Below, in pieces: positions 47,197-58,104 of a DNA stretch of 64,000 nucleotides. This DNA is from Antitrichia curtipendula. Its lineage: Eukaryota; Streptophyta; Bryopsida; Hypnales; Leucodontaceae. The position numbers were made by a program, and so were the translations under genes. Under the pieces are notes generated by a model. That model made no database searches. It was not told where the DNA came from and worked only from the letters and a program-made list of their open reading frames with translations. Positions within the stretch are counted from its first letter, which is position 1. The number at the start of each line of letters is the position of its first letter. The stretch is taken from the NCBI GenBank assembly GCA_951230915.1, contig OX579638.1, positions 10,062,696 through 10,126,695 of the forward strand, given 5' to 3'.

Positions 47197-50100
47197 TGCC
47201 ATTCATTGCCACATCATCCTTCCCGCAACAATTCTGGAGAACATCATCCTTGGCTACGTTGACGCCAACTGCTTTGTGAGCAGGAAGGAAGTGGAACGAG
47301 AACCTGGGTTTAGAACTTCCACTCCGAGATTTGACATAAAGGGACATGTTGAAACGCATAGTCTGCACAAAACACAAAATTATATCAAATGACAAAAAAA
47401 AATCAAATTTGAGAGTAAAACCTCCAAATGAAAGAATGGTTTAGGATTTTACCATTTTTGAGATGTCCGAGGCTAGAGCCAGGTGAAGCCTATTCATGAC
47501 AAACCAGTCAATGTGTAAATGATAACCAAATGATTTGGCGAGACTAACAACGGATGACTTGACGGGTCGGCTGTATGGGTACATAACAAGAAGACCACCC
47601 CCGTCGTGTAGAAAGGTATCAGCAAAGTCAAAGACTGCTTGGAGCTTTTCCTCCGAGAACTGGTTCCAGTATGGAACGGAGGCTGGTGGATTGGAAATGC
47701 CTGGAACAAGTAGGCCCTCTGGAACATCAACAACAATCAAGTCGACAGCGGGACACTTAGCCAAAGCGTTGTCAAAGAATCGATCCTTACCGGCAGCATG
47801 CTGCACACATTAAAAGATGGCGAAGAAAATGAAAAAAACTAGACGGGATTTAATAAATACGAAAACAAGATTAGGGCAATGTCTAGAAACGTGTAAATAA
47901 TCCGTACAAGTGTACAAGCAAAACAGATAATGAGCAGGAAAAGAAATCACCACCTTCTTTAGAAATTCCACAACAAGATCGATGACGCCAGAAGAAGGAC
48001 CATTTTTGGTTCCAAGTAAACTAGTGACGGACTCATTTAAGATGCACTGATCGACAGGAGCCACCGAATCCAAATCAACAACATGGACCGGCAAGCCACG
48101 CATCAATCGCTCTTGGGTGAGCAAAAATCCTGATGAAGACTCCTTCATAGGGCCGTCACTCGTCGCTTGTTCGGCATTTGGTGTCTCGGTTTTCCTCTTC
48201 TTCCCCTTCTGCCTGCCCTTAGCCTCATCTTCCTTGGCCTTCTCTTCTTGTCGTAGTTTCTTCTTCTGTGTTGTTTCCTCCGTCTTCCTTGTTGCCTCTA
48301 TCATTTTGACCTCCTTCTTCTGGTCTGATATTTCACGCCGTCTAATGGCCTTCTTCCGTGCTTCATCCTCCATGCTAGCAAATTCGTCAAACTCAGGCTC
48401 TACCACTGCACTTTCCTTGATATTGTTGAAAAGAGAAAATTCCTGGGGAGGGATGTAACCCAGGCTGCACTCCAAATACCAAGCACCGGCTTGGAGGTGA
48501 CCGCTGGTCCAGTTCTTCACCTGAATGGCTAAGAACATACAGTCGGGAGAAGAACGATCGAGCCATGTGTTGAGGAAAGGCGGCAAATCAGCCTTGGCGA
48601 TGGCTCTCTTTGCATACAACTCAAACTTGAAATACCTGAAAGATCATGAACAATTCAGATAAACAGATGAGTCAAGGAACAACAATCTCAACACAATATC
48701 CAACTAAACCAAGAGAAGCAATGTGGATACCTGTAAATTATCCGCTTCAAAACAAGATTAGAGCCTTTGAAGTCATTAAACGAGTCTGACTTCTTGAAGG
48801 CGTCAGCCCCCTTGAAGACTCCCACGAACGCATGCTCCCACAACTTCATCCTCCAACCTTCTATGTACTCTTGAATAGACTCAGGCTCCGCATCCGCATC
48901 CATATGTAGCTTAATGTTGTCGGATCGGATTATGCTGTCAAACATCTCACAGGCTTTATCTTCAATCTATAGAATTGAAAAGAGATTAGTTGAACATGAT
49001 TCAAACTAATAAAGGAAATAAAAACAATGTTAAGGAAAAGCAAGATGCATACGGACGATATACCGCAGCATACCAACAGGCCTTGCGATAAGAAAGCATT
49101 CAGTTTGTCGTCATTTGCTGGACGTTGTGGAAATCGCCGGGCCTCACGGGTCGGAGCGGATGAATTCATCCATTTCAGCCATTTCACTTTGTGGTTGACA
49201 TGAGCATTTGATGTAGCTATTAGTTGTAGCTTGTCCAAAGTCAATTCGGGAACTGTAAACAGACTCCAATGCCGTTCGATCTACAAAGGAAAAAAACCAG
49301 TTTAGCAAACTCAGAAGTCATTGGAAATGACTCACTAAAGGATTATGAACTTGGAGCATGGAATAGCGCAGCAAAACAACAAAATAACGATGTGGAAGAA
49401 ATGAAATAGAGAAATACCTCCAATAGCCATTCATCACCTAACACAGGGTTGGCCACGGCAACAATCTTTGAAAGTTTTTTGTAGAGATTCCCCGTGGCAT
49501 CCCTGGTAGAAACCCGTATAGCTGCCGCCACACCTTCGTTCGTGACCTCCTCTGCAGGTGTGTCCTCGTGATACTTGCGGACAGCCAAGTCCGAAGCTAC
49601 CGCAATCTCTTGCTACACAGAATATTTCTAAGTCAGCACATTAGAAAATTTGTGGTAGATGAGCACAGAAAATGGAGTTTAACATGTAGTAAACTGCGGA
49701 GACAATAAAGACCAGAAGCATGAAAAAGTATCTTACCTGAAAAATGAATGATGTGAAGACCTCCAGAGGCATGGAGTACCAGATCTTCCGTGTGTTTTGC
49801 TGGCAGGTCTTCTGTTCCTCTTTGCTAAGAAGATCATTGAACTTCTCAATGGGCAAGGAATCGTACTTTCGAACTCGATACAATGTATGCACCAAGTTCG
49901 TCTTTACGTGCGAATTTTCTGTGTGCCTGATGAAAAAACAAGTTCAAGTTCAATTTCCAGTGTACCTAAAGCAAATAAGCAGAAACAGTAAATCATGCAA
50001 AGGGAGAGAAACTCACTTGTTAATGTTGTGCATGACCTGCATCGTGGCTGCAACTCGTCCTTTTGTATCCAAGATGATTGAATCGACACATATGTGCTAA

Positions 50101-51029
50101 TCCAAATCATCACCATGCAATCGAGAAATATGACGCATCCATGCTATTCGTCTGTAGTTGCCGTCACACACGTAGAATTTTGCATCTACTGGGATTTGCA
50201 GCTCTGAAAGTTTGGCCAGCTGGACATTGAAATCATCATTCACAATGTTCCAAAGGGGACCCCAGTCGACTTTCTCTGCATTTGAGAACACACCTGACCG
50301 CCCGTCTTTGTCTGAAACCGACACGTAGAAAACACGAGCTCCCTCCTCATATCCATGGACGAACTCCTGTTCCAATTTAATCAAGTCACAGGATAACGTA
50401 GGCCTCACCATAGGCATTGGAACCAAACGGCACAAAGGGATTCTCATGCGAGAAAGATTAGTCGGAGCAATACGCAAACTGGATATTGTGTTTACAAAAT
50501 CCAACTTCTGCGTTGCCCGAATGGCATCTTCACTTTCCTTCAATTCTCCTGAAACTGGTGCACATCCGTCGCCTATGGCCCCATTTGCCTCATCGGATCC
50601 CAATATTTGTGGTTGATCCTCCGACAGACTGTGATCAGATAAAGGGGCCGCTGATGCTAAGATAAGAAGACCCTCCTGAATATACCAGCAGAAGGTTGTA
50701 AGGATTCAAAACGAACCGAATGAATCATATTGACTCAACACATGTGTATTAAGGAAGACAAGGATTACAGGAAAGATTGAGTTCATTACCGGGTGAACAC
50801 ATAGGAATTATCATATGAAGACACAACTTCAGCCTTACCGCGCCTTCTCGGAGACGAGACGACCATGACAATACAGCAGACTATGACTCGGTCCAAACAT
50901 ATACCTCCGCGATAAATGGGTTGTCTTCAACCATATTCGCTTCTGTTGCCTCCACCATCTGAGAATTGACCAAGTAAAAACAGGGGAGTTAGTTCAAATC
51001 GGAAGTCCAGATCATGTACAATCAGGAGT

Positions 51030-52465
51030 TGGTAAGGTTACATAGTCACTCGGGGACGAGAAGAGATCCCGAGACGCCCCCCTCTGCACTCCGTCACTAG
51101 TTGAACAACACGACACACACAAGTCTCTTGAGATCACGTGGCTGCCTAGCCTCTCTCGGTCACGAGAAATGGATTTCACGCCACCACCTGCACCACTGGT
51201 CGCTTGATGTAGAACTCCGCAGTGGATTCGAACGTGAAGGGGTGAGAGGATTGTCTCGTCCATGAGAGAGTGATACAGCGTGAGGGGACCTGGACCTTCA
51301 CCACGAGTTCACCTCGGTACCACCAGTCTGAGAATCCTCTCTCGTGGACGAGAGCACTGGAGGGACTCACATCATTTGAGATATGTCGAACGCTACAACG
51401 CTTGCACACACAAGGCCGAAGGAGAAAAAGAATACCAGATCACGAATGGGGAGCTACATTCTCCCTCTCGTGGACGAGAAGGGACCCCGCGACACCCTCC
51501 TCTGCACTCCGTCACCCGCTGCGTCAGCTAGTCTGGGATCACGAGTGACCCAAGATGACGCGCCTGCCAAGCCTCTCTCGGTCACGAGAGAGATGGATTT
51601 CCGGCCACCACCTGCACCACCACTTGGCGACGGGCCTGGTTGTCGGAGGTAGAAGTCCGCAGTGGATTCAAACGTGGGGAGGACAAAGACTGTCTCGTCC
51701 ACGAGAGAGTGATACAGCGCGTGGGTTCCTAGACCTTCACCACGAGTTCAACTCGGTTCCACCAGTCTGAGATTCCTCACTCGTGGACGAGAGCACTGCA
51801 GGGACTCACATCTTCTGAGAGATGTCGGACGCTACGCCGCTTGCATACACAAGGCCGAAGGAGAAAAAGAATACCAAACTCAAGACCGGGGAGCTTCAGT
51901 ATCTCTCTCGGGGACGAGAACTGATCCCGCGACGCCCTCCTCTGCATTCCGACACCTGCTGTTTCAGCCAATTAACGATACATGTGTCCGAGATCACATG
52001 GCTGCCTAGCCTCTCTCGGTTACGAGAGAGATGGATTTCAGGCCTCCACCTGCACCACCACCTGGGCGCGGGACTGGTCGCCCGAGGTAAATCTCCCCAA
52101 TGGCTTCAAACGTGAGGGTTAGAGAGGACCGTCTCGTCCACGAGAGAGTCAAACATCATGCGGGGACCTGACCTTCACCACGAATTCACCTCGGGTTGGC
52201 CAGTCTGAGAATCCTCTCTTAAGGACGAGAGCATTGGAGGGACTCACATCTCTTGCGTGATGTTGAACGATACACCGCCTACATACACAACGACGAAAGA
52301 AAAAAAGAATACCAAACTCAAGAAAGCGGAGATACATTCTCCCTCTCGTGGACAAGAAGGGATCCTGCGACGCCCTCCTCTGCACTCCGTCACCCACTGC
52401 TACATCCAATAAAAGATACAAGTGTTTTGAGGTCAACTGTCGGTCCTTTCTCTCTCGGTCACGAG
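51030..52465. repeat. about 430-bp tandem repeat in the third intron of the methylase-like gene
   Basis: The phrase ctctctcggt(c/t)acgaga recurs at about 51151, 51573, 52011 and 52450, spacing 422-439 bases, so there are just over three units. Each unit also holds ctctcgtggacgagag and gtctcgtccacgagag, both near-palindromic. Reading frames in several phases are open but repeat with the unit and are not genes. It fills most of the intron 50959-52488. Confidence 0.8.
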
Positions 52466-53739
52466 ACAAATGATAATGCAAAACTAACCTGAGAAATTGA
52501 TTCCACGGGGAAATCTGGACGAGCTGATCGAGGAACAGGTATCGCTAATCTGTCTTGACCGAGTTCTTCTGGTGATGCACTCTCGCCACAGAGACCACAA
52601 TTCTGAGGGAAACTATCTGGGAACACTCTGAGTACAGCCCGCCGTTGTGAATGCCGATATTTTTGGTAGAGGCTATCCCCGAGACACAAATCAGAGTGGA
52701 AATCAATCTCCAAGCCGATCCTAACCCTAGTCTCCCATGGTCGGATGCCCCAACGTTGTATCCCGTCCACTAGTTACGGTTCTGGATCAATGTTCTCAGC
52801 AGCGGAAATTGGGAACCCTAATCCCTAATTTGCGAGACCGGAAGTGTGGGGTGGACATTTTTTTCACAAGACTGTTCCGGGAGCGGGGACACTATAAGAC
52901 GAATCCAAACCCGAAGCTTACACCATGGCCTAACCCCGCTACACGGAATGAGGAAGCGACCAGCCCAAGGGAAAATGCGGTTGGAGGAAAAATTGCTAAC
53001 CTGAGACTCCAGCTCTCGGGGATCTGGCGGAAGTACAGCTTGGTCAGTGGAGGGGGTTGCTGGTGTCAAGCGGCGATGATTTGCTCTCCCGCTCCTCGTG
53101 TCCATTTCAGCAGCCTGCACTCCCTCAATCCGTTGTTGGTGCAGAGATTAAACGCAGCGCGAGGAGGAATTGATTTCTCTTTGAGGTAACGAAAGAGGCC
53201 TCGGATTTCAGGCGATGTACAGCCATACATTGGAGATCCGAAGTCTCCGTACGGATTCGGGTGGATGAAAACGACCGTGCTTCATTTTTGATAGGTTCTG
53301 CGCCGATAAACTATGTTTCGCGTCTAATATAATAGCATGACAGATTTGGCAGTTGTGATCCTTACGAAGGGGAATTCTCAAAAGAATTGAATTTTCATAT
53401 AACATAAGAAGACTGAGGTGCAGATTTTGATGGACTTACATGGATGATTTCCTGCGTTTGGATAGCCTTCTTGCCGTCAAGAGTCCTCTGCATGAACGGA
53501 TTATTTGATTCAACTGATTCTAAAAGTGGGGGCTTCCGGAGGTTAGATGCTTCCTGGATGTTCTCCCTAGTCCCAGATTCTGGATCCCTACATAATAACA
53601 GCTTGCGTGCTTGTTGCGCCCTACTCTTTCTTACCTTCTTTAACTCTCTCGAACTACAAAAATATAGCTTACTTTTTCTTCTCTTGCATCTCTTTCCCCT
53701 ACTTGATTCAATCCTTGATGTTGCTGATGGCGTTAGCAT

Positions 53740-54466
53740 CTATGAGACATGATCCAATATTGTAGGCCTAAGGAAATACATACTAAAAGAACTACTATAT
53801 TTTAGAAGCTATTGAACATCATCCTCTTCTAAATTTAAAAGAGTTTCTCAATCCTTGATGTTACCATTTTATATGGTAGGAGGTTCTCTACTGACATAAT
53901 GAATCGTAGTACAAGACAATTATTGTCGTTACTTATGATTCACACTTCTACGATTTCGTTCATGAAGGATTTCCGTTTCCGTTGTAATTCACTTTTGGTT
54001 TCCTAAAATGATCTTAGTGGATTCTCATATTATATTGATAGCGTTATTCTCCTTCATCTACTTTACGTAGACAACTACATATTCATCTAAATCATTTATA
54101 CCTTGCCGTCTAAGTACTGCTATCGTATTCATGATTTATATCGTCTATGATTTTATGGAAATTAAAGGCATTCATTGTGCGCAATCTGTAGGCTCTTTGG
54201 TACATGTCAACACAGACTAGAATTTACAATTGCGGGGATCAAGATATCTCTTATTTACTGTCATATAATTTGAACGTATGCGCCGGTATTCTGGGATTTG
54301 AGTATTTCCAAGTGCAAGCATGTTTAAATAACATTATGGTTATAGTTGAACGTTGAAAATCCCGTTTCTCTATACACTTGTAGTGTTCTCAAGTACTCAA
54401 CGATATGTTTGCCGCTTCTTGGTTGTTATTTGCTTTTTTGTTCGACCTCATTTCTTGATTTGTGAC
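53740..54466. other. spacer between divergent methylase-like and MULE loci
   Basis: The two loci are divergent. No clear TATA box or terminal repeat was recognised for either. The open frame that enters the MULE gene from 54353 lacks an ATG before 54467. Confidence 0.4.
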
Positions 54467-57400
54467 ATGATGGCTTCTATTAGAGCCCATGGACACGAAG
54501 TTCCTCTTCTTTTGCGTTTGAATGCCAGTGGTGTAGCAGAGATTACAAGCCACTTGATTCACGTCCAATATGGTTTCACGCAGTGTTCAATCTATGTGGA
54601 AGAGGAGATTCTATCAGATTCGGGAACTCTTCTTCACTCTGTTCTTATGGCTAAGACTCAGACTGACCAAGGGGATTTTTGGATTTTGCTAGTGGGTCGT
54701 TATAGAGCATTTGGATTGTCTTCTAATGTAATTGCTGGTTCTACAAAGGTGTTGACACCACAGTCTGATGCATCAACTGCACAAGCTCCGTTTCTTAGAG
54801 TAGTAAAAGTCGAGTCAGGATGTCTTCTTCAGTCACATGATGAGACAGGAAGTGGTAATGTTCTTGTCCCTCGGGTAGGAACTTTGAGTCCAATAGTTGA
54901 GTTGTCAAGCGACTCCGAGGACGGGACGCTATATATGAGTCTTAGGTCTCCATCGATATCATGCACACCAGAAACTTCGACAATGCCTACTGCATCTCAG
55001 TCTTGTTCAGTTCGTGAAAGTAGTCCTGCTAGTTCGAACCTCTCACGCCCTCCTCTCTATCCAACTGGTCGTTCATTCCCTAGTGTGATGCAGTGCTCCA
55101 AAAACTGGCAAATATTAGAGGGTCTAGAAATGAGCTAGCGCATCTCAATTTTAAAACCATTGATCACCAGAAGGTCCAGTTCCTCCCTACGAGTTTCAAT
55201 GGAGATATTGTTTTTGAACTACCTCCATGCAGATCATCTACTTCTTCGTGTTCTTCTAAGAACATGAATGGCATGGATAAACGCTACGATGGTCATACTT
55301 GGTGTCGTACCATGACTTCAAACATTCACAATGATTTAGGATTGAAGTTCAGGAAGTCCTCCTGTGCTGGTTACTTGGTTTGCAGTAATAGTGCCTGCGA
55401 TTATTCCAGGAGGTGTTCCAAAAGGAACGAGACAGAGTGGTTTGGGAACACTAGTACTCCATTCCAAATGGGGACGATTCCTCCTAAAGATTCTACAGTA
55501 GTTTGTAGAGTTTGCAAATTAACACCGACTTGTATAAATTTCTGTGACGCTCGAATTTACTATGTTATCGGTGCAGCTGACATGACGAGGGCTTGTATTC
55601 ATCTAGGAAATCATAACCACCCAGTTGCAGATGGTTTGTGTAGAGATTCCATAAACACCATCTCTGGACTCATCAAGCATGAAGTGAAAAAAACTCCTAC
55701 TGCTAAAGCGTCTGCCATTGCAGTGGCTGCTAGTAAAGAGTTTTTGGACACATTCCTTGTTCATGCAGGTGATGGCCCGAAGGAAATGCTAAAGGGAAAG
55801 GCATTGGATGATGTTATGGACAAGTTCCAGGTGCTCAGTTCGCCAAACGTTCGGAACATCATTGCGTCCTTCCGCAACACCAGCAATGGAGGAGGGGAGA
55901 TAGATCGCATACTGGGAATGAAGAAACAAGCAAAAATGGAGTTCATTCATGACAGTGTATTCCCTGGACAAGGACATGAGAAGGTGTACCTTTTCAAGAT
56001 GCTCGTGGATGGCCCAGGGAGCGGAGTCGACCTCGTCAGGCGGATGCAAGTAGGAGGAGATCTGGCCAATTCCTGGCTAATGTTTGACCATATCAAACGT
56101 GTCAAAGGTTGGACAACTATCGCCTGCCATGTTTACGACTCTGCCTATTGCAAGGTGATGACAATTGCAGTATGCGATATGCAGTCAGAAGATACGGAAG
56201 GTCAAATCATCATGTGGCGTTGCCTTAATCGAGTGATGGAGAAGAACGGCTTCCCGAATCCTAACTTCAAAGGCTTCATGGCGGATGGTGCTCAAGCGAA
56301 TTGGAACGCTGTTCGAATCGTGTACGGCACTGGCAACCCGAAGGACAAGATGATTGATCGGGAACGGACGTGCCTTTTTCATTGGGCAACCTCCATGAAG
56401 CAACACACTGAGAGACTTATCAAGCGTGAGTTGCAATGTCAGCATGTTCGGCTGTGTAGATCATACAAGGATGCAAAGACATTAGAGGAGGCTGAAAGTA
56501 AATACTTGTAGATTAAGGCATGGTGGTACTTGTCCGGTGCAGCATCTATTGAATCTCTGAGGGAGCTTGAGCTCTGGTTGGCATTCTGGCACTTTAGATA
56601 CCGACAGTGGGGTGGTTTCATGGAAACGGTTAGTTTCTTACTTTATTTAAAGTACTTCACACTTGCTCAAGATGACCACCGAGTTTTGATTTTTATGTTA
56701 TATGTAATATGACGTCTTTAATTCTTGCAAGAATTGTCTTCAGATGAGTTGGCTAATATGCCTTCTTGCAACTTATCTGAAACAATACACAACAAATGGC
56801 TCCAAGCATCTGGGAAGCGCGGCACAGACTTATACGTTGCGACATGCGACGACTGAGTGAGAGCTTTTATGCAAATGACAAACTTTCGAGTGTATCTCAA
56901 TGGCGGCTCGTCTAGATTCGGCCCATCTAGGCAGGACTTGAAATTGAAGAGGGCAGTTGCATCTATGGATGGAAAGAGAATCACCGACGCCCTATGTAGT
57001 ATGCCCGGTGCTGAGGAGGTTTGCACGCGCATACCTCATTTGGAAGGAGAGGAAGTCTTTGGTTCCTCTAAGCGTCCGGCTGATGTACCTATTGGGTCCG
57101 AGGGTGATTCTCATCGCCCGGACAAGGTTAACTTCTCCCATCTCCGAGTGCAAAGTAGATCTACTGATCTTTCAAATGCGATTCAAGTTGATGCCACTCC
57201 TGAAATCCCTCATGTTAAGCATGTACTTGAGATTGATTGTGACCCATCAGAATGGGACATATCTCGTCTTTCTGTGAAGTCCAAGAAGAAGTGTCATGCC
57301 ATTCAGTCGCAGACAGAAGTGAAGTGCAAAATGACCATAGTTAGAGGCTCCAGAGCCACTGCTGCTCCAATGTATAAGGGGCAGAAGCGCGAGTTCAAAG

Positions 57401-58104
57401 GCACAAGAGTGGAGACAGAGGAATTCTGGTTCTGTCCGGACGACATTAAGCGTTGCGTGATGGGACCTAGGAGGTCTCACGTCCTTAGTCGACCACGAAT
57501 CCCAAATATTTGGCCAGTGTTGATCGGCACGGCCCTCACCTCTGAGGAGATTATTCTCTTTAAGGAGGCAGGGTTCTGCCTCTAGGAGCGCCCGTCTATG
57601 TCTCCACGACACCTGTTCACTTCCTCCAACCTTTTTGAGGTTATGGAATGGACTTATGCAAGACCACCTCATGCTGACAAGCCCCCATGTATTCGGAATG
57701 GAAAAAGCAACCGTAGGAATGACAGGGCACCTACTGATGATCACCGCAACCAATGGGAGAGTGCCAGGAATGTGACTGGAATTATTTTTGGGGTGACCAT
57801 CTTGCCGTATCCGGGACTTGGAGCTGTCATCACTCTACAATCTGGCGTAGAACCTCACCACATGATATATCGCATCAGTCTCTGCAATTTCCCAGCTTGC
57901 ACGTGCCTGTACTTCACCGGTATGATATCTACATCCATTGGAAAGCGAGGGAAGTATGTCAATTGCAAACATTTGTATTACATCTTTCGGTTTTTGTGCA
58001 AGTCCGACTTCAAGAAAGACAAGTTCATTCATGCTCCAAGCATGAGTATGAATGAAGTGATGAAACTTCTTCAATCTGCGGGGATGATTAAAAACAATGT
58101 CTAA
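54467..58104 (+). pseudogene. MULE-type transposase with zinc finger and SWIM domain
   Basis: ATG 54467 opens a Ser-rich N-terminal region (to about 55090). A one-base frameshift near 55090 moves into LQKLANIRGSRNELAHLNFK. A Cys/His region of WRKY/GCM or FLYWCH type follows (SCAGYLVCSNSACDYSRR ... ACIHLGNHNHPV, 55350-55630). The MULE core has aspartate-containing motifs at 56176 (IAVCDMQSED) and 56284 (FMADGAQANW), then CLFHW (56370). A SWIM motif lies near the C-terminus: C-x-C at 57898-57906 and C-x-H at 57964-57972. In-frame stops: TAG 56509-56511, TGA 56854-56856, TAG 57583-57585, each one C-to-T step from CAG or CGA. An intron probably spans about 56629-56743, but its phase does not close exactly. 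It could be an inactive Mutator-like transposon or a domesticated relative. No long terminal inverted repeats were found by eye. Confidence 0.7.

Larger units (their letters stand above)
29887..53739 (-). pseudogene. ParB-like/DNA N4-N6 methylase-like gene, 14 exons, split by transposon
   Basis: Exons by splice site and phase, minus strand: 53739-53440, 53114-53001, about 52707-52489 (start uncertain), 50958-50905, 50675-50017, 49926-49737, 49612-49418, 49280-49074, 48966-48731, 48635-47954, 47800-47453, 47362-47189 joined to 30671-30572, 30465-30259, 30172-29887. Protein about 1,200 residues. It has a basic N-terminus (GKRCKRRKSK), then a ParB/sulfiredoxin-like DGNYRRIAW at the end of exon 5, a Lys/Glu-rich linker, a degenerate motif IV (VDLIVVDVPEG) and, C-terminal to it, motif I-like DCTASTG with GRHILALEED. 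That order is the one found in beta-class amino-methyltransferases. Damage: a TAG at 50097-50099 in exon 5, a 16.5-kb insertion in exon 12, and one missing base at the exon 12/13 join. Motif IV lacks the canonical DPPY or SPPY, so activity is doubtful even in an intact homologue. Family call is from motifs only. Confidence 0.55.

Noticed and set aside
33770..57585. Stop-codon reassignment or U-to-C RNA editing to explain the in-frame stops
   Set aside because: Genes also end at the same stop codons, frameshifts are present in two loci, and nuclear U-to-C editing of this kind is not established; cytosine deamination is simpler.
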